Below, piece by piece: positions 23,735-49,647 of a stretch of DNA of 64,000 nt. The first letter of the stretch is position 1; every line of letters starts with the position of its first letter. Position numbers and translations under genes: made by a program. Source of the stretch: a bacterium (GTDB lineage Bacteria; Myxococcota_A; Bradymonadia; UBA7976; UBA1532); assembly GCA_030426085.1 (NCBI GenBank), contig JAUHYW010000063.1, forward strand, positions 1-64,000, written 5' to 3'. The notes beneath the pieces are model-generated. The model worked only from the letters and a program-made list of their open reading frames with translations. It was not told the DNA's origin and made no database searches.

Positions 23735-25429
23735 ATGAAGGCCACCGACATCCCGCAGGCGGACAGCCTGGGACGTGTGCGCGAACTGGTCCAGGCGGTG
23801 CAGTTCGGCGCCGCCGACGCCGCCCGCTTGCAGAAGGTGATGACTCTGCATCCGCGGCACGTGGGCTATCACCTGCACGCGGCCCGCATCCTGGGATGGC
23901 TCGACCGTCAGGACGAAGCCCTCTCGATCACCCCCCGGGGCGAGGCCCTGCTCGAGACCGGGATCAATACGGACGAAGAGCGGGCCATCTTTCGGCAGTG
24001 CATCGCCCAGAGCACCTCGATCCAGGCCGTGGCGGCCGATCTGCTCGACGAGACCTCGCCCGAGCAGGACGCGCTGCAAGCCCGCATCGAGGAGGTCGCC
24101 GGCATCGCCCCCGCGACCGCCCGCCGCCGGGCGAGCACGCTGCTGCGCTGGCGCAGTCAGGCCCTGCCGCCCGAGCGCCCCCGCCCGGCGCCGGCCCGGC
24201 CCAAGGTGCCCACCCGGGGGTCGATCATCACCGATACGCTGCGGCTGGCCCGGGTCGAGATCGAGCGCTACGGCCTGCTGCGCTCGGTGAAGGTCGACCT
24301 CGACGAGAGCGCGGTGCTCATCGGGCCCAACGCGAGCGGCAAGAGCACGCTGTTCGACGCGCTGTGCTTCATCGGCGACGCCCTGCGCGACGGGGTGCCG
24401 GCGGCCATCGCCCGCCGGGGCGACGGGCTGTCGGATCTGCTGTGGTTCGGCGAGGGATCGTTCTTCTCGCTGGCGGTCGAGCTGCTGCTGCCGCCGAGCC
24501 TGCGGGGCGAGTTCGAACGGGTGCGCTACGAGCTCGAGGTCGGCGCGCTCGAGGACGAGCCGGAGACGGTGGGCGTGCGGCGGGAGTCGCTCTTCCTGCT
24601 GCCGGCCCGGGAGCAGGCCGCGACGGTCATCCAGCAGGCGGTGCCCCGCAAGTGGCGCAAGGTGCTGGGGCTGACCGGCCAGACCGGGCAGGCCCGCTAC
24701 GGCGCCGAGAGCGGGCAGCGCAAGACCAACACCGCCAGCATCGGCGCCGAGCAGCTCGCGCTGGCCCACCTGCCCGAAGAGCCGGAGCGCTTCCCGATCA
24801 CGACCCGGGTGCTCGGCTTCTTCGTGCACGGGCTGCGCCGGGTGGCGCTCGAGCCCACGGCGATGGCCCGCACCTGCCCGGCCGACGCGCCGGGGCACCT
24901 GCTGCCCGACGGCAGCAACATGGCGACGGTGGTCCGGGCGCTGGCGGCGGGCGACATCAGCCGCTGCGAGGAGTGGCTGGCCCACGTGCGCGAGGCGCTG
25001 CCGACGGTGGAGTTCGTCAAGGTCGAGTCCCGCGAGGCGGGGCTCGAGCTGGTGGTGGGCTTCCGCGGGGGGCACGAGGTGCCCGCCCGTCGGCTGGGTC
25101 GGGGCGTGCTGCGCATCCTGGGGGTGACCCTGGTGCCGTATGTGGCCGAGCCGGACGCGGTCTACCTCGTCGAAGAGCCGGAGAACGGGGTGCACCCCAG
25201 CGCGGTCGAGGCCATCTGCCAGGCCCTGGCGTGGAGCCCCGAGAATCAGGTGCTGGTGACGACCCACTCGCCGGTGTGGCTGGGGCTGACCCCCATCGAC
25301 CGGCTGCTGTGCGTGACCCGCGAGGCGGGCGCGGCCCGCATCGTGCCGGCGACGGCGCTGGAACACCTGGAAGGCTGGGACGGGGCGGTCGATCTGCCGA
25401 CCCTCTTCGCGGCCAACTTGCTGTCGTAG
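23735..25429 (+). CDS. wHTH-AAA (OLD-like) ATPase, candidate defence protein
   Basis: A 564-residue protein. Residues ~10-140 look like a winged-helix module of the kind fused to restriction proteins (HPRHVGYHLHAARILGWL, then LSITPRGEALLE, and a helical domain ending TARRRASTLLRW). Residues ~165-560 are an ABC-like AAA_21 ATPase: P-loop IGPNASGKST (196-205), Walker B region VYLVEEPENGVHPSAV (~477), and H-loop VTTHSPVWLG (~508). It lacks a fused TOPRIM domain. It is followed after 10 bp by a small nuclease-like gene. ATPase-plus-effector pairs of this kind are common in anti-phage loci, but that role is inferred. The ATG follows CGGAGCACG. Confidence 0.82.
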   Translation: MKATDIPQADSLGRVRELVQAVQFGAADAARLQKVMTLHPRHVGYHLHAARILGWLDRQDEALSITPRGEALLETGINTDEERAIFRQCIAQSTSIQAVAADLLDETSPEQDALQARIEEVAGIAPATARRRASTLLRWRSQALPPERPRPAPARPKVPTRGSIITDTLRLARVEIERYGLLRSVKVDLDESAVLIGPNASGKSTLFDALCFIGDALRDGVPAAIARRGDGLSDLLWFGEGSFFSLAVELLLPPSLRGEFERVRYELEVGALEDEPETVGVRRESLFLLPAREQAATVIQQAVPRKWRKVLGLTGQTGQARYGAESGQRKTNTASIGAEQLALAHLPEEPERFPITTRVLGFFVHGLRRVALEPTAMARTCPADAPGHLLPDGSNMATVVRALAAGDISRCEEWLAHVREALPTVEFVKVESREAGLELVVGFRGGHEVPARRLGRGVLRILGVTLVPYVAEPDAVYLVEEPENGVHPSAVEAICQALAWSPENQVLVTTHSPVWLGLTPIDRLLCVTREAGAARIVPATALEHLEGWDGAVDLPTLFAANLLS

Positions 25430-25439
25430 GAGGCGGGCG

Positions 25440-26048
25440 ATGGACGATCTGTGTGTCATCTGCCCCGGCGGGCATTGGAAGGCGGTGCTCGAGTCGCTCA
25501 TCGAGCGCCACGTGCACCTCGGCATCCGCGAGGTCACCAGCGAGGTGTTCGCCGCGCCGCTCGGTCGCGATCGGCTGCTGCGGACCCACGGGCCGGCCCT
25601 GGCCCTGCGCCGGCGGCAGCGGTTCAACCACTGCCTGGTGATCTTCGATCACGACCGCTGCGGCGACGATCGGCCGGCGAGCGAGATCGAGGACGGCCTG
25701 AACCGCAAGCTGGCCGAGGACTGGGGCGACAACGCCCGGGCGCTGGTGGTCGACCCCTCGCTCGAGGGCTGGCTGCTCGAGGCCCATCGGGTCTTCAGCC
25801 GGGTGCGCGGCCTCAAGGGCGTCGACGTGCGCAAGTGGATGGCCGACGCCGATCTGTGGGCCCCCAAGGCCGAGCTGCCCGACGACCCCCGGGGGGTGGT
25901 GGAGCAGCTCTTCCTCAACCACGGGGCCCGGCCGTCGGCGGCCAACTACCGGATCATCGCCGACGAGGCGCCCATCCGCATGGACGTGTGCCGGGCGGAG
26001 GCCTTCCGGCGCATGATCCTCGTCCTGCGCTCGTGGTTCCTGCCGTGA
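25440..26048 (+). CDS. Small nuclease/TOPRIM-like partner of the AAA ATPase
   Basis: A 202-residue soluble protein with ideal AGGAGG spacing 6 bases before the ATG at 25440, only 10 bp after the ATPase stop, so it is cotranscribed. Possible catalytic acids are in CLVIFDHDRCG (D-x-D) and ALVVDPSLEGWLLEA, followed by a helical region with VDVRKWMADADLWAPKAELP. From memory this pattern recalls small proteins of methylation-associated and DUF4276-type defence loci that partner ATPases. It could be a TOPRIM-type nuclease, but the fold is not proven. No membrane segment or signal is present. Confidence 0.7.
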   Translation: MDDLCVICPGGHWKAVLESLIERHVHLGIREVTSEVFAAPLGRDRLLRTHGPALALRRRQRFNHCLVIFDHDRCGDDRPASEIEDGLNRKLAEDWGDNARALVVDPSLEGWLLEAHRVFSRVRGLKGVDVRKWMADADLWAPKAELPDDPRGVVEQLFLNHGARPSAANYRIIADEAPIRMDVCRAEAFRRMILVLRSWFLP

Positions 26049-26077
26049 CCCGCCGCTCCGTCGTCCCTGGCTGAGCG

Positions 26078-26449
26078 ATGTTCGTTCAGCGGGACGTGCT
26101 CCTCCGACAGATCGAGATGGCCTCCGCCGGACTGGCCCGGCTCGTCGCCGGCGGCCAGCCGGCGGATCAGGTCGATCCGGCCGAGGTGGCCCGGGCCGCC
26201 GGGCTGGGGCTGGACATCGCCGCGACGCTGCCCCCCGACGCCGTGGTCCGGCTGGTCGAGGGCGACGGTCAGCGGCTGCTGGTGCTGGGGCTGGCGCTGG
26301 GGCGGCAGGCGTGGGAGGCGGGTGATCGGGCGGGGGCCCGGCAGGCGCTGGCGCTGATCGACCGGGCGCTCACCGGGCCCGACCCGGTCCCGACCGACCC
26401 CGAGCTGGTGGCGGCGCAGCAGGGCCTGCTCGGCCTCGCCTTCGGCTGA
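26078..26449 (+). CDS. Hypothetical small helical protein
   Basis: A 123-residue all-helical protein: VQRDVLLRQIEMASAGLARLV, then VARAAGLGLDIAATLPPD, VLGLALGRQAWEAGDRAGARQAL and ALIDRALTGP. The N-terminus resembles small helical DUF6483-like proteins (MIQRD-type start), but I would not name it. It lies 29 bp after the nuclease-like gene on the same strand, so it may be a third operon member. Shine-Dalgarno is weak. Its stop is 17 bp from a converging gene. Confidence 0.6.
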   Translation: MFVQRDVLLRQIEMASAGLARLVAGGQPADQVDPAEVARAAGLGLDIAATLPPDAVVRLVEGDGQRLLVLGLALGRQAWEAGDRAGARQALALIDRALTGPDPVPTDPELVAAQQGLLGLAFG

Positions 26450-26466
26450 GCGCCGCCCGGATCCTC

Positions 26467-27528
26467 TCAGTAGAAGTCGCGCAGCCGCACCCGGGTGATG
26501 GTGTTGGGCAGCTCGGGCGCGATGCCCAGCTCGGGGCGGGTGACGGGCACCACGTCGCTGTCGATGACATACAGCCGGCCCCGGGCCCGGGCGATCGTCG
26601 AGACGCCGGGCGGCACGGCGGTGGTGCTGCGCACGGTGGCCGCGCTGTGGGTGCAGTCGGTGAAGGTGAGCTGCTGCACCCCCTGGTGATAGCTGACGTA
26701 GAGCTTGCGGCCGAGGAAGGCCAACCCGTCGGGGGCGAGGAAGGCGATCGGATCGCCCGCCGGATCGGGGTTCTGGCTGAAGGCGTCGCCGCCGACGAAC
26801 TGGATCTCGGCGATCTGCGTCGGATCGGCCAGGTCGATGGTGAACAGGGCCGGCGGGATGGAGCGGGCCAGGATGAGCCTGTCGCCTCGGGGCGTCAGCG
26901 CGATGCCGTTCTGGCCGAGGGCCCCGGGGATGCTGAAGTCGGGCAGGAAGGCGGGGCTGGTGGCGAACGGCGCGGCCTCGATGGTCGGGTCGTCGAGCCC
27001 GGCGGCGGGCACCCGCATCACCGTGGCGCCGATGGAGTTGGTCACGTAGGCGTCGCCGCTGTAGTCGAGGGCGACGTCGTTGCAGAAGAAGGGCACCGGC
27101 AGCGCGAAGCTGCGGATGAGGGTCGCCGGCTGCTGGCTGATGTCGAGCGCGTAGACCTGCCCCACGGGCACCATGGGGTCGGTGGCCACGTCGACCGCGC
27201 ACATCCACAGCACCCGGCGGAACGGCGCCACCGCGGCTCCGGCGAACGACAGCAGCGGGTTCGGCTCCTGGTAGATGGTCTCCTCGACCCCGGTCGCGCC
27301 GTCGACCCGGGTGATGCGCCCGCCGAAGATGGCGGTGGCGTAGAAGTCGGCGCCGATGGGGTCGTATGCCACGCCCTCGGGCACCCGGAAGGGCACCTGC
27401 GGGATCCCCGTGTCGCCGTCCACGATGTATTCGTTCGTCAGAGGTGGACTGGCGTCCGCCGCGGGCACGAAGGCGAACGAGGCGCAGGTGACCAGGAGTC
27501 CGGTGAGCATCAAAGGCGTGTTTCGCAT
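26467..27528 (-). CDS. Secreted beta-propeller (SMP-30-like) protein
   Basis: A 353-residue exported protein. The signal peptide starts MRNTPLMLTGLLVTCAS and ends about ADA-SP. The mature part has repeated propeller blades: PEGVAYDPIGADFYATAIFGG, GQVYALDIS, FFCNDVALDYSGDAYVTNS, GQNGIALTPRGDRLILA, PDGLAFLGRKLYVS and GRLYVIDSD. The D-x-x-G-x-x-Y/F-V-T pattern is that of SMP-30/gluconolactonase or NHL propellers. No metal site is confidently placed. The ATG at 27528 has GGGAGGG 5 bases upstream. It is divergent from the hybrid kinase. Confidence 0.8.
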   Translation of the reverse strand: MRNTPLMLTGLLVTCASFAFVPAADASPPLTNEYIVDGDTGIPQVPFRVPEGVAYDPIGADFYATAIFGGRITRVDGATGVEETIYQEPNPLLSFAGAAVAPFRRVLWMCAVDVATDPMVPVGQVYALDISQQPATLIRSFALPVPFFCNDVALDYSGDAYVTNSIGATVMRVPAAGLDDPTIEAAPFATSPAFLPDFSIPGALGQNGIALTPRGDRLILARSIPPALFTIDLADPTQIAEIQFVGGDAFSQNPDPAGDPIAFLAPDGLAFLGRKLYVSYHQGVQQLTFTDCTHSAATVRSTTAVPPGVSTIARARGRLYVIDSDVVPVTRPELGIAPELPNTITRVRLRDFY

Positions 27529-27710
27529 CGATTCCCTCCCTTGGTTCGAGATCCGCCGACGTTTTCCGGTATCGGCTGATATCAATGTTATTATTTTGAG
27601 AGTTTATAGCCATTCGCGGATCTACTGATAGTGACTGCCCGGTCCAGACGTATCCCGCGGACGGTGGGCTTGTATCGATCGTCGGCGCCGGGTGAAGCTG
27701 GCCCGGCTGC
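27529..27710. promoter_or_regulatory. AT-rich divergent promoter region
   Basis: This is an unusually AT-rich gap (27580-27630) between the propeller gene and the hybrid kinase. It includes the palindrome TGATATCA (27577-27584), TTATTATTTT and TTTATAG. On the minus strand TTGATA could serve as a -35. I see no gene in it. Confidence 0.5.
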
Positions 27711-30700
27711 GTGGAGGAGACCGGCGGCGGGTGGACGTCGTCGAGTGGAGGCCGGTTGCTGCGAGGTTATGTCGAGACCGACCGCGTGCGGGTGGACGGC
27801 GTCACCCGCTTCGTGCAGGCGACCGATCCCGAGGGCCGCGCGGTGGTCCTCAAGTCGGCGGTCGGCGAGCAGGGGCACCGGCTGCGGGTGGAGCACGCCA
27901 TCCTCGAGGATCTGCGGGCGGTGCCCGGCGTGGCCCGCGCCCTGGGGCTCGAGGTGCACGGGTCCGAGACGGCGCTGGTGCTCGAGCGCTTCGAGGGGGT
28001 CGACCTCCGCCGACGGCTGGACGACGGCCCGCTGACCCCGGCCGAGGCCGTCGAGCTGACCGCCCGGTTGGCCCGCATCCTGGCCGACGTGCACCGGGCG
28101 GGGGTGGTGCACCGCGACATCAAGCCGGCCAACATCATGCGCGCGCCCGATGGGGCGGTGCAGCTCATCGACTTCGGCCTGTCGACCAGCCCCAGCCGAG
28201 GGCGCGGTAAGGGCTTCGTGGGCACGCTGGCCTACATGGCCCCCGAGCAGACCGGGCGCATGCACTGCGACACCGACGGGCGGGCCGATCTCTACGCCCT
28301 CGGGGTGACCCTCTTCGAGATGTTGACCGGGCGGCTGCCCTTCGAGCGCAGCCGCCCCCTGGACTACATCCAGGCCCACCTCGCGGCCCTGCCGGCGCGG
28401 GTCGACGCGCTCGAGCCGACGCTGCCCCCCATCCTGGCCGACATCGTCGCCCGGCTGCTCGAGAAGGACCGCGCCCTGCGCTATCAGACCGGCGACGGGC
28501 TGGCGGCCGATCTGGAGGCGGTGCACGCCGCGCTGGCCGCCGGTCAGGCGCCGACGGCGTTCCCCCTCGGGCGGCGGGACGGCCAGCGGCGGCTGCCGCC
28601 GGGGCGCATGGTCGGTCGGGAGGACGTCGTCGCGCGGCTGGAGCGCTTCGCCCTGGCCGACGGCGCGGGCCCCCGCTGGGCGCTGCTGGTGGGCCAGGCG
28701 GGCATCGGCAAGTCGTCGGTCATCGGGGCGGTGCGGTCGGCGGTGGTCAGGGCCGGCGGGATCTTCCTCGAGGGCAAGTTCGAGCAGTACCGCACCGGGC
28801 AGCCCTACGCGGCGTTCTCCCAGGCGCTGGATCACCTCGCCGATCAGATCCTCGGGGCGCCGGCCGAGGCGCTCGAGGCCTGGGCCGCGGCGCTGGCCGG
28901 GCTGGGATCGCTGGCGTCGGTCGTCGTCGATCTGGCCCCCCGCTTCGGCGCGGTGATGGCCGATGCGCTGCGCGGCCTGCCCTCGGTGGAGGACGCCCCG
29001 CCCGACGCGGTGCGCAACCGGGTGCTGCTGGCCCTCGAGCGCCTGATCCGGATCGCGACCGAGCGGGCGGACGGCCCGGTGGTGCTGGTGCTCGACGACC
29101 TCCAGCGGGCCGACGCGGGCAGCCTGTGGCTGCTCGGGCGCCTGCTCGAGACCCGGGCCCCGCTGGTGGTGCTCTCGGCGGCCCGCCCGGCCGATCCGCC
29201 GCCGTGGCGGGCGCTGTCCCGAGCCCGGAGCGCCGCGGGCCGCCCCCCGCTCGTGCAGCGCATCGAGCCGCTGACCGACACCGACATCCTCGAGCTGGTG
29301 GCCGAGCTGACCGGCCGCTCGCTGACCGAGGCCCAGGCGCTGGGCCGGCTGACGGCGGATCGCTCGGGCAACAACCCGCTGCTCGCTCGACAGTTCCTGA
29401 CCTTCCTCGCCGACAGCGGCCGCCTGACCCCCCACCCGGACGGCGGCTTCGGCTGGGCGCTCGACCGGGTGATGGCCGCCGGCCTGCCCGCCGATCTGGC
29501 CGAGACGCTCGCCGCCCGGCTGCATGGGCTGGCCCCCGAGGCCCGGGACGTGCTCAGCGCGGCGGCCTGCGTGGGCGCGGCCTTCGAGCCGGGGCTGGTG
29601 CTCGAGCTGAGCGGCCTGCCCCGGCGGGTGTTCGACGTCGTCCTGCACGACTTGCAGCGGCAGGGCCTGCTGGCGGCCGACGCCCGGACGTGGCGCTTCG
29701 CCCACGACCGCATCCAGGAGGCGGCCCACGGCCTGCTCGCCGAGGAGGCCCGCCGGGCGCTGCATCGGCGCATCGGCCGGCACCTGCTCGAGACGGTCGG
29801 CGCGGGCACGCTCGAGGGCGAGGTCTTCACCATCGTCGACCACCTCAACCAGGGCGGGCGGCCGGAGGACCCCGAGGGCCTCGCCCGCCTCAACCTGCTG
29901 GCCGGCAAGCGGGCCCTGGCCCGGGGCGCGTGGCAGGCCGGGCGGGCCTACCTCGGCCGGGGGCTCTCGCTCATCGAGGGGTCGACCGCCGACCGGCTGC
30001 GCCGCCTGCGCTTCGACCTGACCCTCGAGGCGGCGCAGGCGGCCTTCCTCGTCGGCGATCAGGACGACGCCGACGCCCGGTTCCAGCGCCTGCTGGCCGA
30101 CACCCGTGATCCGGTCGACCGGCTGCAGCTCGTATTCCGGCGGGTGGTGTTGCTCACCGCCCGCGACCGCATGCACGAGGCGCTCGACATCGGGCTGGCG
30201 GCGCTCGCCGACCACGGGATCGACCTGCCCCGCAGCCCGAACGCGCTCCAGCGGCTGATGGCCCTGCGCCGGGCCCGGCGGGCGACCACCGCCGAGCGCG
30301 CCCGGGCCTGGCTCGATCTGGCGCCGGTCGAGGATCCGGCCTCGTCGATCCTGCTGCGGCTCATGCCGGCGCTGGCCGGGGCGGCCTACGCGGTGGACAA
30401 GGGCCTGCTCGTGACGCTGCTGAGCCGGACGGTCACCGAGATGACCACCCGCGGCCGCTCGGCGTGGGCCGGCATCAGCCTGAGCACCTTCTCGCTGGTG
30501 CTGCTGGGCACCGGCCGGGTCGAGCAGGGGCTGGCGCTCGTCGAGGTCGCCCGCGAGATCGGGGCGACGCTGCCCCCGGGGCCCTCCGCGCGCATGGCCT
30601 ACGTCGTGTGGCTGTTCGCCCGCCCGTGGGTCGAGCGGTTCGCCGACTGCGTCGAGCCGATGCGGGCCCACGCCGCCCGGGCGATGGAGGCCGGCGACAT

Positions 30701-33305
30701 CGAGTACGTCATCCTGCTGCTGACCGGGATGCACGTCCTGCAGTTCTTCGGCGGCGAGGATCTGGAGCGCCTGGCGGACGACATCGCCGACAGCGGCCGG
30801 CGCCTGGAGCCGTTCAGCACCGGCAGCCGGCTGGTGGTGCAGCAGCAGATGCGGCGCTGCGTGGGCCTGCTCGACGGCAGCGAACCCCTCGATCTGCGGG
30901 AGCTGGCCCTGGGCGCGGTGCCCGGCGACCGGCCCAACATCATGGAGCGGCGGCTCGTCTTCGCGCTGCCGGTGCTGTGCGTCTTCGGCGAGTTCGACCT
31001 CGCCCTGCGCGCCGCGGCCCGGATCATGGGCCCCAGGCGCTACTTCGGGCTGGCGTTCGGGCCGCTCTTCGACTTCTACCGGGCGCTGGCCGGGCTGTGC
31101 GATGGCCCCACGCGATCCCGCAGGCGCCTCGCCCGCCGCGTCCGGGGCCGCCTGCGCGCGCTCTCCGCCCGCAACCCGGTCGAGTTCGAGCCCTACCGTC
31201 GCCTGCTCGACGCCGAGCTGATCCGCGCCGGGCGCCGGGCCGCGACCACAGCCCTCGCCGCCTACCACCGGGCCGCCGAGAGCGCCCGGCGCAGCGACAA
31301 CCGGCTGCTGCTGGGCCTGATCGAAGAGCGCTGGGCCGGCCTGTACGGCGCGCTGGGGCTCACCGTGGAGCGCGCGCTGCACCTCGACGAGGCCCGGGCG
31401 GTCTACGGCGCGTGGGGCGCGGCGGCCAAGGTCGAGGCGCTCGGGCCGCCCACCCCCCGGGCGCTGCGGGCGCGGCCGGCGACCATCGAGGCCCTGCCGG
31501 CGCTCAGCTCGCTGACGAGCACGTCGTCGCTGGTCGACGTCGGCGACCGGCTCGACATGGACACCGTCTGGACGGTCGCCCGGGCGCTGTCGGGCGATCT
31601 GCACCTCGACGCGGTCATCCGGGTGGTGCTCGACGCGGCCCTGCACAACACCGGGGCCACCGCGGGGGTCCTGGCGCTCGTGGAGGGCGAGGCCCGCCTG
31701 CGCGCGGTCGCCCGGCGCGCGGTCGACGGCGAGCACACCCCGCTCGACGCCCCGCTCGACGCGATCCCCGGCGTGCCCCACGGGCTGCTGCGGGTCGTCG
31801 CCCGCACCGGTGAGTCGGTCGTGCTGCACCGGGCCGACGCGGGCCGATTCGACGACCCGGCCCTGGCCGAACGGCCCCATCTGTCGGTGCTGTGCGTGCC
31901 GCTCTCGACCCGCGACGGGGGGGTCGGCGTGCTCTACCTCGAGAACGACCGCACCGGGGGCGCGTTCACCGGCGAGCGGGTGCGGCTGCTCGAGCTCATC
32001 GGCATGCAGGCGGCCATCAGCCTGGCCAACGCCCGGCTGCACGAAGACACCGAGCGCCTGGCCCAGACCCTCGAGCAGCGGGTCGACGCCCGCACCGCCG
32101 AGCTGGCCGTCGCCCGCGACCTCGCCCTCGAGGCGACCCGGGCCAAGAGCGCCTTCCTCGCCGCGATGAGCCATGAGATCCGGACCCCGATGAACGGCCT
32201 GCTCGGCACCGCCCAGCTCCTCGCCGAGACCGCGCTCGACGCCCGGCAGAAGACCTACGTCGACATCATCGGCGGCTCGGCCGACAGCCTGCTGCGGGTG
32301 CTCAACGACATCCTCGACTTCTCCAAGATCGAGGCCGGCCGCTTCGAGATCAGCCCCCGCCCGTTCGACCTGTCCGAGACCATCGACGCCGCGGTGGGCA
32401 CCGTCTCGGGGCTGGCGGTGCGCAAGGGGCTGACCCTGGCGGTGCACGTCGACGAGGCGCTGCCCGGCGCGGTGGTGGGCGACGGCACCCGGCTGCGGCA
32501 GGTGCTGCTCAACCTGCTGGGCAACGGCATCAAGTTCACCCCCGTGGGGGGCGTCGAGGTGCGGGTGGGCCCGGCCGACGGCGACCGGGTGCGGTTCGAG
32601 GTGCGGGACACCGGCATCGGCATCGGGCCCGACCAGCTCGACCGGCTGTTCGAACCGTTCGCCCAGGCCGACGGCTCCATCAGCCGCCGCTTCGGGGGCA
32701 CCGGGCTCGGGCTCGCGATCTCCCGGCGGCTGGTCGAGCTGATGGGCGGCGACATCGGGGTGAGCAGCGAGCCCGATCGGGGCTCGGTCTTCTGGTTCGA
32801 ACTGCCGCTGCCGCCCCACACCGGCCCCTCGGACAGCGTCGAGCGCGTCGCGCCGCCCGCCGAGCACGAGGCGCCGCTCGAGCGCCGCCCGACCCGGGTG
32901 CTCGTCGTCGAGGACAACCCGGTCAACCAGAAGATCACCCGCTGGATGCTGGAGCGGCAGGGCTACGGGTGCGACGTGGTCGACAACGGCCTCGCCGCGC
33001 TCGACGCCGAGGCCGAGGCGACCTACGACCTCATCCTGATGGACTGTCAGATGCCCGAGCTCGACGGCCTCGAAGCCACCCGCCGCCTGCGGGCCCGCGG
33101 CTGCCGGCTGCCGATCATCGCGCTGACCGCCGGCGCGCTGGATGACGAGCGGGCGGCGTGCCTCGACGCGGGCATGGACGACTTCGTCGCCAAGCCGATC
33201 AAGCTGCCGGTGCTCGCCCGGACCGTCGAGCGCCACCTGCACCGCGACGCCGAGGCCCCGCTCGCGCCCGCCGCGCCCGACCCCCGCCCTCCGCCGCCGA
33301 CCTGA
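27711..33305 (+). CDS. Giant Ser/Thr kinase - AAA - GAF - histidine kinase - receiver hybrid
   Basis: A 1864-residue cytoplasmic sensor. Domains in order: Ser/Thr kinase (~15-285; VVLKSAV Lys, HRDIKPANIM, DFGLS, MAPEQT); AAA_16/STAND-like ATPase (GREDVVARLERF, P-loop GQAGIGKSS ~327, VLVLDDLQRAD); helical repeats (~640-1270); GAF (~1285-1440); HisKA (SAFLAAMSHEIRTPMNG, His1488); HATPase_c (N box LLNLLGNGIKF, DTGIGIG, GGTGLGLAIS); receiver (VLVVEDNPVNQK, phospho-Asp ~1778 in LMDCQMPELDG, KPIKLP). All catalytic motifs are intact. This is the trifunctional kinase architecture of myxobacteria and cyanobacteria. The start is uncertain: GTG at 27711, or a TTG at 27756 next to GGAGG. The next gene, on the same strand, encodes the giant surface protein. 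Confidence 0.9.
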   Translation: MEETGGGWTSSSGGRLLRGYVETDRVRVDGVTRFVQATDPEGRAVVLKSAVGEQGHRLRVEHAILEDLRAVPGVARALGLEVHGSETALVLERFEGVDLRRRLDDGPLTPAEAVELTARLARILADVHRAGVVHRDIKPANIMRAPDGAVQLIDFGLSTSPSRGRGKGFVGTLAYMAPEQTGRMHCDTDGRADLYALGVTLFEMLTGRLPFERSRPLDYIQAHLAALPARVDALEPTLPPILADIVARLLEKDRALRYQTGDGLAADLEAVHAALAAGQAPTAFPLGRRDGQRRLPPGRMVGREDVVARLERFALADGAGPRWALLVGQAGIGKSSVIGAVRSAVVRAGGIFLEGKFEQYRTGQPYAAFSQALDHLADQILGAPAEALEAWAAALAGLGSLASVVVDLAPRFGAVMADALRGLPSVEDAPPDAVRNRVLLALERLIRIATERADGPVVLVLDDLQRADAGSLWLLGRLLETRAPLVVLSAARPADPPPWRALSRARSAAGRPPLVQRIEPLTDTDILELVAELTGRSLTEAQALGRLTADRSGNNPLLARQFLTFLADSGRLTPHPDGGFGWALDRVMAAGLPADLAETLAARLHGLAPEARDVLSAAACVGAAFEPGLVLELSGLPRRVFDVVLHDLQRQGLLAADARTWRFAHDRIQEAAHGLLAEEARRALHRRIGRHLLETVGAGTLEGEVFTIVDHLNQGGRPEDPEGLARLNLLAGKRALARGAWQAGRAYLGRGLSLIEGSTADRLRRLRFDLTLEAAQAAFLVGDQDDADARFQRLLADTRDPVDRLQLVFRRVVLLTARDRMHEALDIGLAALADHGIDLPRSPNALQRLMALRRARRATTAERARAWLDLAPVEDPASSILLRLMPALAGAAYAVDKGLLVTLLSRTVTEMTTRGRSAWAGISLSTFSLVLLGTGRVEQGLALVEVAREIGATLPPGPSARMAYVVWLFARPWVERFADCVEPMRAHAARAMEAGDIEYVILLLTGMHVLQFFGGEDLERLADDIADSGRRLEPFSTGSRLVVQQQMRRCVGLLDGSEPLDLRELALGAVPGDRPNIMERRLVFALPVLCVFGEFDLALRAAARIMGPRRYFGLAFGPLFDFYRALAGLCDGPTRSRRRLARRVRGRLRALSARNPVEFEPYRRLLDAELIRAGRRAATTALAAYHRAAESARRSDNRLLLGLIEERWAGLYGALGLTVERALHLDEARAVYGAWGAAAKVEALGPPTPRALRARPATIEALPALSSLTSTSSLVDVGDRLDMDTVWTVARALSGDLHLDAVIRVVLDAALHNTGATAGVLALVEGEARLRAVARRAVDGEHTPLDAPLDAIPGVPHGLLRVVARTGESVVLHRADAGRFDDPALAERPHLSVLCVPLSTRDGGVGVLYLENDRTGGAFTGERVRLLELIGMQAAISLANARLHEDTERLAQTLEQRVDARTAELAVARDLALEATRAKSAFLAAMSHEIRTPMNGLLGTAQLLAETALDARQKTYVDIIGGSADSLLRVLNDILDFSKIEAGRFEISPRPFDLSETIDAAVGTVSGLAVRKGLTLAVHVDEALPGAVVGDGTRLRQVLLNLLGNGIKFTPVGGVEVRVGPADGDRVRFEVRDTGIGIGPDQLDRLFEPFAQADGSISRRFGGTGLGLAISRRLVELMGGDIGVSSEPDRGSVFWFELPLPPHTGPSDSVERVAPPAEHEAPLERRPTRVLVVEDNPVNQKITRWMLERQGYGCDVVDNGLAALDAEAEATYDLILMDCQMPELDGLEATRRLRARGCRLPIIALTAGALDDERAACLDAGMDDFVAKPIKLPVLARTVERHLHRDAEAPLAPAAPDPRPPPPT

Positions 33306-33337
33306 TCCCCGGGTCACGGGGGCGGTGCACCGTCGGG

Positions 33338-33372
33338 CCCTCTCGTGCTCCAATGGCCGCGAGAGGGAGGAG
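33338..33372 (+). promoter_or_regulatory. Hairpin overlapping the ribosome-binding site of the giant gene
   Basis: CCCTCTCG (33338-33345) pairs perfectly with CGAGAGGG (33360-33367) around a 14-base loop. The 3' arm shares its GGG with the Shine-Dalgarno GGGAGGAG, which precedes the ATG at 33378. Folding would hide part of the ribosome-binding site. Confidence 0.5.
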
Positions 33373-33377
33373 ACGCC

Positions 33378-49625
<16,248 letters not shown>

Positions 49626-49647
49626 GGCGCCGGGTGGCTTGCGCCCG

